Source: Paenibacillus sp. 37
GTDB taxonomy: Bacteria > Bacillota > Bacilli > Paenibacillales > Paenibacillaceae
Assembly (NCBI RefSeq): GCF_008386395.1
Contig: NZ_CP043761.1
Span: 5,828,001 to 5,892,000 of the forward strand
DNA: 64,000 nt
Direction of reading: 5' to 3'
Of the stretch, positions 8,378-17,461 are shown piece by piece. The notes below the pieces were generated by a model, which saw only the letters and a list, made by a program, of their open reading frames with translations, ran no database searches and was not told where the DNA came from. The translations under genes and the position numbers were made by a program. The first letter of the stretch is position 1; every line of letters begins with the position of its first letter.

Positions 8378-9217
8378 TTATTCAGTTGCAGGTTCAACTG
8401 CACCTTTATAACGTTCTTTGATGAATGTTTTCACTTCTTCGGAGTGCAGAGCAGCAGCCAGTTTTTGGATTGCATCTGCATCCTTGTTGTCCTCACGGGA
8501 AACGAGGATGTTTGCGTATGGGTTACCTTGCAGATCTTCGATCAGCAAAGCATCATTCGCTGGATTCAGGTTTGCTTCAAGCGCATAGTTAGCGTTGATG
8601 AATACCAGATCCGCTTCATCCAATTGACGAGGCATCATGGCTGCATCCAGCTCGATAATATTCAGATTTTTCGGATTGGCTGTGATATCTTGAATCGTAG
8701 ATGTAATATTTGTGTTGTCTTTCAGCGTAATAATGCCTTCCTTCGCAAGCAACAACAGTGCACGTCCACCATTGGATGGGTCATTTGGAATGGCTACTTT
8801 TGCGCCGTCAGCCAATTCATCCAAAGACTTAATCTTCTTGGAGTATCCACCAAAAGGTTCAACATGAACAGGTGTTACAGTAACGAGGTTGAATCCACGT
8901 TCTTTATTCTCTGTGTCCAGATAAGGCTGGTGCTGGAAGAAGTTTGCATCCAATTTTTTATCAGCAAGTTGCTGGTTTGGTTGTACATAGTCATTGAACG
9001 TAACGACTTGTAAACGAATACCTTGTGCTTCCAGCTCAGGCTTGATGCTTTCCAGAATCTCTGCGTGTGGTGTAGGTGAAGCTCCAACTTTCAATTCAAC
9101 TGTACGTGGTGCCCCTGCTGAATTGTCTGCGCCGCTATCGGCGTCCTTGTTGTTTCCGCAAGCTGCGAGAACCACAATTAACATAAGACTAAGTAGAGCA
9201 AAAGACCATTTTTTCAT
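8378..9217 (-). CDS. metQ: Methionine ABC transporter substrate-binding lipoprotein MetQ
   Basis: A 279-residue NlpA/MetQ-family lipoprotein. The signal peptide ends in the lipobox VVLAAC, followed by a low-complexity linker rich in Asp, Asn and Gly. The mature domain begins with LKVGASPTPHAEIL, the hallmark of D/L-methionine-binding proteins. It is the membrane-tethered receptor that delivers methionine to MetNI. The ATG chosen follows AAGGGG; the longer frame upstream has no ribosome-binding site. It is the last gene of a SAM-riboswitch-controlled metN-metI-metQ operon, 75 bases after metI. Confidence 0.95.
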   Translation of the reverse strand: MKKWSFALLSLMLIVVLAACGNNKDADSGADNSAGAPRTVELKVGASPTPHAEILESIKPELEAQGIRLQVVTFNDYVQPNQQLADKKLDANFFQHQPYLDTENKERGFNLVTVTPVHVEPFGGYSKKIKSLDELADGAKVAIPNDPSNGGRALLLLAKEGIITLKDNTNITSTIQDITANPKNLNIIELDAAMMPRQLDEADLVFINANYALEANLNPANDALLIEDLQGNPYANILVSREDNKDADAIQKLAAALHSEEVKTFIKERYKGAVEPATE

Positions 9218-9292
9218 GTGTAAAACCCCTTCTCTAATCATTTTTTTCATGTGGCGTCCGCATGAATGCATATCCATCATGTTATCTATGTG

Positions 9293-9952
9293 TTATTTCC
9301 TGGTGAAAAATGTAACCAAGCGATCTCCGGCCATCTGGAGAATTTGCACAAGAATGATCATCGACACTACGGATATAATCATGATTTCATTTTGATAACG
9401 GAAATATCCATAGTTGATTGCCAGTGTTCCCAGACCTCCACCACCAACCATGCCCGCCATCGCCGTATAGGAGACAAGCGTAACGATGGTGATCGTTATA
9501 CCCGCAAGCAGTCCAGGCAGTGCCTCAGGCAGTAAGACCCGTCTTACAATCTGTCCGGTCGATGCGCCCATCGCCTGCGCAGCCTCAATGACACCCCGAT
9601 CAACTTCTCGCAACGTCGTCTCCACCAATCGAGCAAAGTAAGGAGCTGCTGAAATAACTAAAGGTGGTATAACACCTAACACTCCTGTAGCTGTACCGAC
9701 GAGTATACGAGTGAATGGAATAAGAGCAACAATCAATATGATAAATGGAACTGAGCGCAAAATATTCACAATCAAGGACAATATAATGTACACCGTCCGT
9801 GATTTGATCGAAGCAGATCGGGCTGTCATGAACAGCAGAACTCCGAGCGGTAAACCAAAGATTACGGTGAACAAGCCTGATACACCCAAAATTTGCAGCG
9901 TCTCAATAGAGGCTTTACCAACCTCTTCCCAACGTACGGTTGAAAAATCCAT
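9293..9952 (-). CDS. metI: Methionine ABC transporter permease MetI
   Basis: A 219-residue inner-membrane permease with about five transmembrane helices and the binding-protein-dependent transport signature (EAAQAMGAS near residues 130-140) that docks to the ATPase MetN. The family is methionine-specific by its MetQ and MetN neighbours. It starts at the base immediately following the metN stop codon, indicating translational coupling. The downstream metQ completes the importer. Confidence 0.94.
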   Translation of the reverse strand: MDFSTVRWEEVGKASIETLQILGVSGLFTVIFGLPLGVLLFMTARSASIKSRTVYIILSLIVNILRSVPFIILIVALIPFTRILVGTATGVLGVIPPLVISAAPYFARLVETTLREVDRGVIEAAQAMGASTGQIVRRVLLPEALPGLLAGITITIVTLVSYTAMAGMVGGGGLGTLAINYGYFRYQNEIMIISVVSMIILVQILQMAGDRLVTFFTRK

Positions 9953-10987
9953 CTAACGAAGCACCTCCACATCAAGTCCCTCTGCGGTTAATTCTGATAT
10001 CGTCCGATCAATCGCAATGGAATCACCCTCGAACCGAACGGTCAGCTGTCCATAAGGCACCTGTTTAATCGTAGAGATTGTACCCTGCAGGATGGCAAAA
10101 TCCACGCCTGTCTTACGTACCGTTCTCGACAAAATCGCTTCATACGTTTTGTTACCCAGAAAGGATATCTTCACAAGTTTGGAAGCAGCACCTGCCTGCA
10201 ATTCAATGCCTGCATTCGCCAGAGCGGTCTCTTCCAGAGCGAGTCCAGCTTCATGGTCACGCATCATGAAGTCCCGCGTAATCGCATGCTGCGGCTTCAG
10301 GAACACTTCGGTTACAGGTCCCTGTTCCACAATGCCACCTTGATGAATGACAGCTACCTTGTCACAGATGTTCTGAATGACATGCATCTCATGTGTGATC
10401 AGCACAATCGTAAGGTTGTACTTTTCATTAATGTCGAGCAATAACTTCAGGATTGAATTTGTCGTCTGCGGATCAAGTGCCGAAGTAGCCTCATCACAGA
10501 GAAGTACATTCGGATCACTTGCAAGTGCTCTCGCAATCCCTACACGTTGTTTCTGTCCACCCGATAATTGAGCTGGATATTTTTTGCTATGGTTCTCCAG
10601 GCCAACGAGATTGAGCATTTCCTTCACTTTGCGATCAATGGCATCCTTTGGTGTATTCACAAGCTTTAGCGGAAAAGCCACATTATCATATACCGTTGCC
10701 GAAGATAACAGATTAAAGTGTTGAAAAATCATCCCGATCTTGCGTCTCTGTTGCTGCAGTTCGGTTTTGCTCAGTTCAGTCAGGTTGATCCCATCAACCC
10801 ATACTTCACCCTCCGTAGGCCGTTCTAGCAAATTAATGCAGCGAATCAATGTACTTTTGCCCGCTCCAGAATGCCCAATCACGCCGTAGATTTCGCCCTT
10901 TTGGATGTTCAAATTCAGCTCGGATAACGCTGTTGTAGATTTTGCCCCTTTGCCGTACGTTTTCGTTAAACCTTTTAATTCAATCAA
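9953..10987 (-). CDS. metN: Methionine ABC transporter ATP-binding protein MetN
   Basis: A 344-residue ATPase. It has Walker A GHSGAGKST at residues 38-46, the signature LSGGQKQR, Walker B LLCDEATSALD, and a C-terminal NIL/ACT-like domain (from about residue 265) that senses intracellular methionine in MetN proteins. The start is taken as TTG (giving MIELKGLTKTYG) because AAGGGG is nine bases upstream and the family begins this way; a GTG eight codons earlier keeps the frame open. It is the first gene of the operon and sits behind a SAM riboswitch. Confidence 0.94.
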   Translation of the reverse strand: MIELKGLTKTYGKGAKSTTALSELNLNIQKGEIYGVIGHSGAGKSTLIRCINLLERPTEGEVWVDGINLTELSKTELQQQRRKIGMIFQHFNLLSSATVYDNVAFPLKLVNTPKDAIDRKVKEMLNLVGLENHSKKYPAQLSGGQKQRVGIARALASDPNVLLCDEATSALDPQTTNSILKLLLDINEKYNLTIVLITHEMHVIQNICDKVAVIHQGGIVEQGPVTEVFLKPQHAITRDFMMRDHEAGLALEETALANAGIELQAGAASKLVKISFLGNKTYEAILSRTVRKTGVDFAILQGTISTIKQVPYGQLTVRFEGDSIAIDRTISELTAEGLDVEVLR

Positions 10988-11058
10988 TCGCACTTGCCCC
11001 TTTCCAACCACCTACATGTATCTTTACCCGATCTAAAGGAAAACTCCCCTTAAAGTAC

Positions 11059-11255
11059 AAAAAAAGAGCCCTTTGCAGAAACAAAGAGGGCTCTTCACGT
11101 GAAAGAATATACCTTCTCATCTGCCAAAATCGTGCCTTGCACCATTTTGTAGGAATTAGCACCTAACATCTATAACGAATGATACATGTATCATGTCATT
11201 ACAAATCGGTTGCCGGGCTTCATCGGGCCTGTCCCTCCGCCGCTCTCGATAAGAA
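11059..11255 (-). promoter_or_regulatory. SAM (S-box) riboswitch with terminator, upstream of metN
   Basis: Read on the minus strand, the region starts TTCTTATCGAGAGCGGCGGA, continues GGGACAGGCCCGATGAAGCC, CGGCAACC, then GGTGCTAATTCC and ends GATGAGAA. These are the conserved blocks of the class I SAM aptamer, with P1 formed by TTCTTATC and GATGAGAA. It is followed by an intrinsic terminator (AAGAGCCCTCTTTG, its complement and a T run, 11059-11095). By family logic, SAM binding stabilises the terminator and shuts metNIQ off when methionine is plentiful. Confidence 0.96.
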
Positions 11256-11393
11256 ATATGTTATTGTAGGATTTTATAAGTTCATGTAGTTTATGCTTTA
11301 TAATGTGAATGTAACTTTTGAGAAATATCATTTCATTCTTCGTCATTGTAACACTCTAATTGAAACTCAGTATATTCCAAGTATTCCGATTTG

Positions 11394-12110
11394 TCAAAGG
11401 GAATTATTTCTTTTCCATATTTTGTTAATATAACGATAAGAGGCTGTTAACGTTTCACAGACCATATCGACGCCCTGACGCATTTCCTGCACATGCTGAT
11501 TCAAATCCTCCAATTTCACTTTACCTTGCAAGGTCTGGTGTAACTGCCACAGGTCATCATGCATTTCTGAGTTCATGTAGTGAATTTCCATATTACGTCG
11601 TTTGCGCAGCTTGCTCATCGGCTCACGATAAGAGTCCTTGATCTGTATTAATTGCAACGCAAGATCATGGTGCTCCCTCGCATAATCGAACTGCCTTAAC
11701 ACTGTAAAATAAGAAAAATGCGCTTTGGTATTTGAAGTATTCAACTGGAATATTTCATTTAGTACCGTACCCACTTTATCCAGGATGGCAAAGCAGCGGA
11801 TAAAGCCATCTTTGTAGAAATACACATACCGTGCATACTCTGCTTTTTCAGTCGCCGTCATATCATCCGTTGAGCCTGCAACGACCTTATTGCGAAAATG
11901 AGCAGCAGCGAAACAGCTTTGCTCTAGTTCATCCAGTGAGGAGATAAGTCCCTGAGTCCACACATACAGTTTCCGATAGTCATGCGTGGGATCATGGTCC
12001 ACATGCATTTGTCGTTGAAATAACTCAAGCGTATGCGCCATTGCGTCCATCGCTGCCTTCAATTTACCTTCGTTTATACGTGGCTTTTCCCCCAACAACG
12101 TTCGCAGCAT
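11394..12110 (-). CDS. Cthe_2314-family HEPN domain protein
   Basis: A 238-residue, mostly alpha-helical soluble protein. Near the C-terminus it contains RNMEIH (R172-x4-H177), matching the Rx4-6H motif of HEPN domains, many of which are RNases. The overall sequence resembles the Cthe_2314-like HEPN family. No nucleotidyltransferase (MNT) or antitoxin gene adjoins it, so it is probably not a toxin-antitoxin pair; its role is unknown. The ATG was chosen because GAGGAGG lies six bases upstream; the longer TTG frame overlaps that site. Confidence 0.75.
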   Translation of the reverse strand: MLRTLLGEKPRINEGKLKAAMDAMAHTLELFQRQMHVDHDPTHDYRKLYVWTQGLISSLDELEQSCFAAAHFRNKVVAGSTDDMTATEKAEYARYVYFYKDGFIRCFAILDKVGTVLNEIFQLNTSNTKAHFSYFTVLRQFDYAREHHDLALQLIQIKDSYREPMSKLRKRRNMEIHYMNSEMHDDLWQLHQTLQGKVKLEDLNQHVQEMRQGVDMVCETLTASYRYINKIWKRNNSL

Positions 12111-12225
12111 ATCTAACCTCCTCTTTTCCAAATCAACAAGAATTCATCACCGTAAACGTAACACATCATCCATTCCGTGTAATTGCTGCTTGCCATAGGT
12201 TGCCCTGATCCCCCTGACATCAAAC

Positions 12226-12270
12226 AAAGTCCACCTGTCCAATGATGTACATCACTGGATGGTGGACTTT
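12226..12270 (-). terminator. Terminator downstream of ctaA
   Basis: AAAGTCCACC(A/T)...TCCA pairs with TGGA...GGTGGACTTT over 15 bp; on the minus strand it ends in TTTGTTTG. It lies 46 bases after the ctaA stop. Confidence 0.8.
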
Positions 12271-12315
12271 CATATTTAGCCCAAGTACCTTTGGAAAAAA
12301 GAATGGATCTATATC

Positions 12316-13254
12316 TTAGAAACGATTAGCCGGGCGATGCAGCTTGTACACCAGGAAACTCATATACGTTAAAACTCCGAATAATATGGCGATATCCAGC
12401 ATATGAGCGAGAGCTACAAACATGTATACTTCCGGACGGTTCATTGTCACCATCATGAAAATACCAATGACTACTTGCATCAGGATGAGAACAACGGATA
12501 CCACGCCAAGGGTCCGCATTTCCTTGTTGTCCGGATGATTACGGTAAGCGAAGTGACCCAGAATTGCGATAACAATCACGAGCGACGCTGCTGCTGCACG
12601 GTGAGCAAAAGCAACCGCTACCCCACCCGAAAGCTCAGGAATAATCTGCCCGTTACAGAGCGGAAATCCGGAACATCCGCCAGCAGAATCCGTGTGACTC
12701 ACAAATGCACCCGTGTATACCACGAGATATGTGTAAATAGTGGAGAACCAGACCAGATTCCTGAATTTTTTACTAACCCGAGGGTATTTATTCAGGCGTT
12801 CCAATCCGCCATCTTTAGCCTCCTGCCTTATGCCCAGCGCCATCATTAGAGAACTGGCAAAAGCAATCAGTGCAAAACCAAAATGCAGTGCCATGACTGC
12901 TGAAGATTGGGAGAAGACGACGGCAAAAGCACCCATGATTCCCTGGACGATAACAAATACAAGAGTTAAGAAAGAAAACAATTGCAGGTCACGGCGTGAC
13001 TTGCCGAACTGCAGAAAAGCAACAAATGAGGCAATGGACAACAGTCCAGCCAGTGCACTTACAGCGCGGTGGGAATATTCAATGAGTGAAGCCACAGTAT
13101 GTGCCGGAACGAGTTTTCCGTTACATAAAGGCCATTCTGTTCCGCAGCCAAGGCCTGATTCCGTTTTGGTTACGATGCCTCCACCAAAAGTGGCCAGAAA
13201 CATGACAAGACAGGTTAATACGGTTAACCATTTAAACAAAGTTAAGTGTTTCAA
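12316..13254 (-). CDS. ctaA: Heme A synthase CtaA
   Basis: A 312-residue, eight-helix membrane protein that converts heme O to heme A for aa3-type cytochrome oxidase. It shows the duplicated four-helix architecture. Each half has a loop with a cysteine pair (GCGTEWPLC and GCSGFPLC) and conserved histidines for heme binding (EYSHR, ALHFG, FAHRA, LAHML). The start is a TTG after GGGTGAG. On the minus strand TATAAT lies about 90 bases upstream (near 13347). An odd palindrome TTTGTGACAAA at 13376-13386 could be a redox-regulator half site, a weak guess. Confidence 0.94.
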   Translation of the reverse strand: MKHLTLFKWLTVLTCLVMFLATFGGGIVTKTESGLGCGTEWPLCNGKLVPAHTVASLIEYSHRAVSALAGLLSIASFVAFLQFGKSRRDLQLFSFLTLVFVIVQGIMGAFAVVFSQSSAVMALHFGFALIAFASSLMMALGIRQEAKDGGLERLNKYPRVSKKFRNLVWFSTIYTYLVVYTGAFVSHTDSAGGCSGFPLCNGQIIPELSGGVAVAFAHRAAAASLVIVIAILGHFAYRNHPDNKEMRTLGVVSVVLILMQVVIGIFMMVTMNRPEVYMFVALAHMLDIAILFGVLTYMSFLVYKLHRPANRF

Positions 13255-13487
13255 ATTTTTCTCACCCGCTGTTGGTTTAAGATGGCGAAGAATATTCTCC
13301 GCTTGTTTCGGTACTTTGACACTTATTTCACAACTAAATTCATTATACCGGATAAAATGTTCATTGACGTCGCGCTTTGTGACAAAATGTTAACGTCTGG
13401 TGAAATAATGACCCGCAGGTCATTGGGGTTATGTTATTTGGGGGATAGCCAGTTGAATTGTGTCTTAAACAGAGTTCAGAACACACA

Positions 13488-13523
13488 AACGCCATTTCCC
13501 TATTTCAAGAGAAATGGCGTTTC
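13488..13523 (-). terminator. Hairpin downstream of the thioredoxin-like gene
   Basis: AAACGCCATTTC and GAAATGGCGTTT form a perfect 12-bp stem with a 12-base loop. Neither side has a strong T run; the minus-strand side (TTTGTGTG) is the better terminator candidate, for transcripts from 14141. Confidence 0.5.
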
Positions 13524-13602
13524 ATCTAGTATACCCTTTAACAACATGAACCTGTCATACATTTATATAAGTTCAATGAAAAATTTACACAATAACGGAG
13601 AG

Positions 13603-13752
13603 GACAGAAATAGCCTGAAGAAGCGAAGCTAAAAGCTTTCTGAAAGAAAGCTGCATCGAAAGCATATGCTTCGCCTTTATCCCCGGATTTCCCCCTAATA
13701 AAAGGGATCAAAGAAATCTGGGGATAACAGCGATCAAAAGGTTATTCTGTCA
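13603..13752 (+). repeat. Structured dispersed repeat, copy A
   Basis: The outer stem is ACAGA-A-ATAGCC with GGTTAT-TCTGT. Inside are a hairpin GCGAAGC...GCTTCGC enlarged by an extra AAAGCTTTC/GAAAGCT stem, and a second hairpin TTATCCCC...GGGGATAA. Then comes the conserved ACAGCGATC. The same architecture occurs at 32903-33043 and, on the other strand, at 51983-52095. It fills most of the gap between the ctaA promoter region and the thioredoxin-like gene and contains no gene. Confidence 0.75.
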
Positions 13753-13796
13753 TCGGAGTGCCTGTGTGAATATTCATCATTTGAACTTATATAACA

Positions 13797-14141
13797 TTAT
13801 TTATGGATCGTGTTGTACACCTCAACTGCGCGATCCAGGAACTGCTCGATCTCTTCTCTTGACTTGCGCAGCTTGTTCACATACCGTACGAGTTCGCGGC
13901 CATCTGTATACGCCACAAAGCTTGGAATGCCAAGAATATTCTGCTCTTCACTAACGGTTCCAACCTGATCCACGTCGACCTCAATCAAAGTCAGTTCACG
14001 TGCATATTTCTCTTCAACCTCAGGCATAAACGGATCGATGTATTTGCAGTCACCGCACCAGTCTGCCTTGAATACGGCAATCGTCAAACGTGGGGATTGG
14101 ATGGCTACATCAAAAGCCGGTTTGGAAGTAATCTGTTCCAT
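13797..14141 (-). CDS. Thioredoxin family protein (WCGDC)
   Basis: A 114-residue single-domain thioredoxin fold. The active site is WCGDC (C29, C32) after FKADW, and the cis-proline loop is GIPSF near residue 70. There is no signal peptide, so it acts in the cytoplasm. The GD between the cysteines differs from the usual GP of thioredoxin, so it is a thioredoxin-like reductase of unknown partner rather than the main TrxA. AAAGGGAG precedes the ATG. It is divergent from the DUF2515 gene. Confidence 0.88.
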   Translation of the reverse strand: MEQITSKPAFDVAIQSPRLTIAVFKADWCGDCKYIDPFMPEVEEKYARELTLIEVDVDQVGTVSEEQNILGIPSFVAYTDGRELVRYVNKLRKSREEIEQFLDRAVEVYNTIHK

Positions 14142-14283
14142 TCAGTTCATCTCCCTTTCTGTACCTTGTCTTACCCTAAGTGAAGCAAATTGGCGAGTGG
14201 AAGTCAAATAATCAGCGCATACTTAGAATAAACCACATGGTCTGTGAATTTAAACCCAGAACATCATGAAAGGATGTCACATC

Positions 14284-15570
14284 ATGACTTCCACCAGAAC
14301 CGATTCTTCCAGCGAACAACATCACGGGTCCCTCCTGCAGATGGTCCGTTCCATTCCGGGTGCTGCCCGGGAAATCTGGCGTGGCAAACAGGCTGCATGG
14401 CAAGCGTCAGCACAGCTTCGTCACCCATTGCGTGACATCGAGTGGGATACCGATACGGCAGCTGCCCTACAGTCTGAGGTGGAGCGTCTGTTACCTGCCA
14501 GCAGCAAGTCTTTTGCACGTACGGACCAGGTTCAAAGCGCACTCGTCTGCGAAGAAGATTGCATCATCCTGGAAGAGATTAAGACACTGACCCAGGAACA
14601 TAATCGGAGTAATATCACCCGCACGGCAGCTTATCTGGAATGTTATGAGCAATACCCTGAACTCCATTGGGCACTGCTGGCCCATATGGTCTCTCGCAAC
14701 GGCGGATATCACATGACAGATCTTCAGAGTGACTTAATGCATAATCTACAGAATCAGAGCGATCGCGAGTATATGTATCGGCTGCTGGAGCGGTGCAATG
14801 CACTCATTTTCCAGGATGCCTATCCCCAGCTACTGCTGTATATGAACAGTCGCCGGATCGGACGAAGCTGTTTCCATCTCTTGTCACACTTTCACGTATC
14901 GGCGTTTATGACGCCGTTTTGGGAACGCTTTTGGCTGGAACGATGCAGTTCACTGCTAAGTGTGGCATTAATTATTAATGAGCAGAACTATATCGAGAGC
15001 CGGGTGGTGCAGCATCCTTATTTTCAAAAAGAAGTACTTTCGAAACCCGCATTCCATCTGCATAATCTGGCGGGTCTGAATCATATCGTCTTTCCTCTTG
15101 GACGGGGAACAGGACTCGCAGGACGCGTCATTGAACATTTTGGAAAGTTGGATGAGCGGATCATGTTTGGTAAAGGCCTATATGCCTTGTTGTTTGGCGT
15201 GGAGCAAGTACACTCACAAGTGTTGGAGTTCGCACGTTTGGTTCCCCATCGTGGCTCGCGCGCTGAATATTGGCCTGGTCTGTTTACCAATCGTGAAGAC
15301 GAGGCGGGTGAACATACATTATACGCTCAGGCGTTACTGGATGAGGAATGGCTTCCAGAAGGGCAACGATTATATAGTCCGGAACTGCTCTCCGTATGGG
15401 GTGACACGCCTTATGAACCGATCACCAGACAGGACTGGCTTCAGACTCGGGATAGTCTCGGTTATCTGACGGCACCTCGCCGCCCATGGCTGTTTGAGAT
15501 GAGTCACGAACACCGGTATGGCATGCTGAAAACAGCACTGGCTCATGATGCCAAAGCCATCACACACTAA
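14284..15570 (+). CDS. DUF2515 family protein (YppC-like)
   Basis: A 428-residue soluble protein with the DUF2515 core: NITRTAAYLECY, WALLAHMVSRNGGYHMTDL (about residues 130-160), and a conserved C-terminal half. B. subtilis YppC is the remembered relative; no biochemical role is known to me. The ATG at 14284 was chosen over the one at 14266 because AAAGGA lies between them at proper spacing. It stands alone between the thioredoxin-like gene and the convergent flippase gene. Confidence 0.8.
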   Translation: MTSTRTDSSSEQHHGSLLQMVRSIPGAAREIWRGKQAAWQASAQLRHPLRDIEWDTDTAAALQSEVERLLPASSKSFARTDQVQSALVCEEDCIILEEIKTLTQEHNRSNITRTAAYLECYEQYPELHWALLAHMVSRNGGYHMTDLQSDLMHNLQNQSDREYMYRLLERCNALIFQDAYPQLLLYMNSRRIGRSCFHLLSHFHVSAFMTPFWERFWLERCSSLLSVALIINEQNYIESRVVQHPYFQKEVLSKPAFHLHNLAGLNHIVFPLGRGTGLAGRVIEHFGKLDERIMFGKGLYALLFGVEQVHSQVLEFARLVPHRGSRAEYWPGLFTNREDEAGEHTLYAQALLDEEWLPEGQRLYSPELLSVWGDTPYEPITRQDWLQTRDSLGYLTAPRRPWLFEMSHEHRYGMLKTALAHDAKAITH

Positions 15571-15685
15571 TGCTAAAGGTCATATAGAGCAGTCAAAGAC
15601 GGATGATGGGAATACCTTTATACACTGCTATCCTTGCTTGCTGGGCTAATGTGGAGTTCAGTTGCTCAGCTCGCCTTAACTATAC

Positions 15686-15722
15686 AAAAAGCCCTGTCCG
15701 CTTCAATAGCAGACAGAGCTTG
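15686..15722 (-). terminator. Terminator of the flippase operon
   Basis: On the minus strand AAGCTCTGTC pairs with GACAGGGCTT (one G.U) followed by TTTTTG, about 50 bases after the stop of the 15772-17400 gene. Confidence 0.75.
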
Positions 15723-15771
15723 TATCCTATTTTCATAAAATATTTATGCTTGAATAATGCACTTTGTATTT

Positions 15772-17400
15772 TTAACCTCTTTGCCCGGCTCCACGTTGAA
15801 GACGCATAAGTGGACGGAGAATTTTTTGCAGAATACGGGGGTAACTGCCCAGCTCGTCCTTGCGCAGTACACGCAGCACAACCATGAGAATCAGATACAC
15901 CACCACCACAAGCACACCAACCACAAGGCAGGTAAACAAGAAGGATACACGCGCTGGCAGGAACAGTCCAAAGATCGTATTCCCAATCCAGTTCGTTGCA
16001 AATCCTACACCTGCTGCAAGCAACACTGTAATGATAAACCCTTTCCAACGATCTCCCATGATGGAGAAATCAACGATTTTGCGAAGGACCCGCAGATTCA
16101 GGTACGTGATGACCAGGAAACAAAGGGCCGTTGCAATGATAATGCCGTAAATGCCAAAGATCGGCGCCAGAATCAGACTTGCGATCAGTTTGATCACAAC
16201 ACCTGCTGCGACACTGATCATAGTAATTCGTGGTTTCCCTACCCCGAGTAAAATGGAGTTGGTGGTCATCATCGTAATCTGGAAAATAGTACCGAATGTT
16301 AACAAGGCAATGATCGGCGTTCCATCCAGATTGGTAAACAGCAATCCGTTGACCGAATATGCTGCCGCACAAAGCGCAATGACAATCGGCATACCTGTCA
16401 GAATCGAAATGCGCAACGCAAGTGTCACCTGACTCTTCAGATGCGCTTCATCCTTGCGGGCAAATGCTGCTGAAATGACAGGCACCAACGATTGACTTAA
16501 AGCGATAGCCAGAATCGGAGGAATACCCGCAATACTTTGGGCTTTCGCACCCAGAATCGCAAGTACACCAGTCGCTTCTTCGAGTCCAATCTGGCCACTA
16601 AGCAGTGGTACCACAAGGGATGAATCGATGAAGTTAATGGCTGGAACCGCAAGTGAGGACAGCACAATTGGAATAGACAGCTTGAAGATATCACTGTAGA
16701 TACCTCTCATCGGTAACTGCTCTGCACGTTCGTAATTCAATTGGGCCGCACGGTCGCTACGACGCAGCTTCAAGGTGAAGTACAGCATGACACCGAAGGC
16801 ACCCACACTTCCTAATACCCCGCCAAATGAAGCACCTGCAGCAATCGTCTGGTCATCATAATTCCATTGCAGCATGACATAAGCCACGATAATGGCTGTA
16901 CCTACACGGGCGAACTGTTCAACAATCTGTGAAATACCACCCGCTGTCATGTTGCCGCGTCCCTGGAAATATCCACGCATCATCGCAATGGCCGGGAACA
17001 GCAGCAAGGCTGGAGCCAAGGCGCGAATGGCGCTGACCGATGCCGGTACTTTGGAGACATACGTGGCATAATAAGGTGCAGCGAACCACAATAAAGCAGA
17101 CATGACTACCCCCGCGACAGCCGCAAAGATCAGGGCTGCACGGTAGATCTGTTGGGCTTCACTCGCGCGTCCGAGCGCATAGCGTTCCGATACCATTTTA
17201 CTAAGTGTACTCGGTATGCCCGCCGTTGCTACAGTTAACAGCATTAAATATACCGTATTGGAGATCGTAAACGATGCGTTACCGACATCTCCAAGGATAT
17301 GCTCCAGCGGCACCCGTTGAACCAATCCGAGTACTCTCGCGATTAGCGCAGCTGCTGCCAGAATAAGCGTACCCCTAATGAATGTTTCTTTCTTAGACAA
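15772..17400 (-). CDS. Polysaccharide/lipid II flippase, SpoVB/YtgP (MurJ-like) family
   Basis: A 542-residue polytopic protein with about 14 transmembrane helices of the MOP (MATE/PST) superfamily. The N-terminus (GTLILAAAALIARVLGLV) and charged loops fit the SpoVB/YtgP group, which flips undecaprenyl-linked peptidoglycan or polysaccharide precursors. Which member it is cannot be settled by eye: YtgP serves vegetative walls, SpoVB the spore cortex. The start is the TTG with GAAGGGG seven bases upstream; an ATG 11 codons earlier lacks a site. It follows the DUF456 and HAD genes in the same direction and likely shares their transcript. Confidence 0.85.
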   Translation of the reverse strand: MSKKETFIRGTLILAAAALIARVLGLVQRVPLEHILGDVGNASFTISNTVYLMLLTVATAGIPSTLSKMVSERYALGRASEAQQIYRAALIFAAVAGVVMSALLWFAAPYYATYVSKVPASVSAIRALAPALLLFPAIAMMRGYFQGRGNMTAGGISQIVEQFARVGTAIIVAYVMLQWNYDDQTIAAGASFGGVLGSVGAFGVMLYFTLKLRRSDRAAQLNYERAEQLPMRGIYSDIFKLSIPIVLSSLAVPAINFIDSSLVVPLLSGQIGLEEATGVLAILGAKAQSIAGIPPILAIALSQSLVPVISAAFARKDEAHLKSQVTLALRISILTGMPIVIALCAAAYSVNGLLFTNLDGTPIIALLTFGTIFQITMMTTNSILLGVGKPRITMISVAAGVVIKLIASLILAPIFGIYGIIIATALCFLVITYLNLRVLRKIVDFSIMGDRWKGFIITVLLAAGVGFATNWIGNTIFGLFLPARVSFLFTCLVVGVLVVVVYLILMVVLRVLRKDELGSYPRILQKILRPLMRLQRGAGQRG

Positions 17401-17461
17401 ACGAATTCCCCTTCTTTCCTCCACACCGGACATGCATCCCGTTGAAGCTAATCCTGAACGT

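Noticed and set aside
13376..13386. TTTGTGACAAA palindrome upstream of ctaA as a Rex or FNR site
   Set aside because: Too short and missing the second half of the Rex consensus; kept only as a remark in the ctaA entry.
13246..13632. 128-codon plus-strand frame upstream of the thioredoxin-like gene
   Set aside because: Covers the ctaA promoter region, a hairpin and part of repeat copy A; no start signal.
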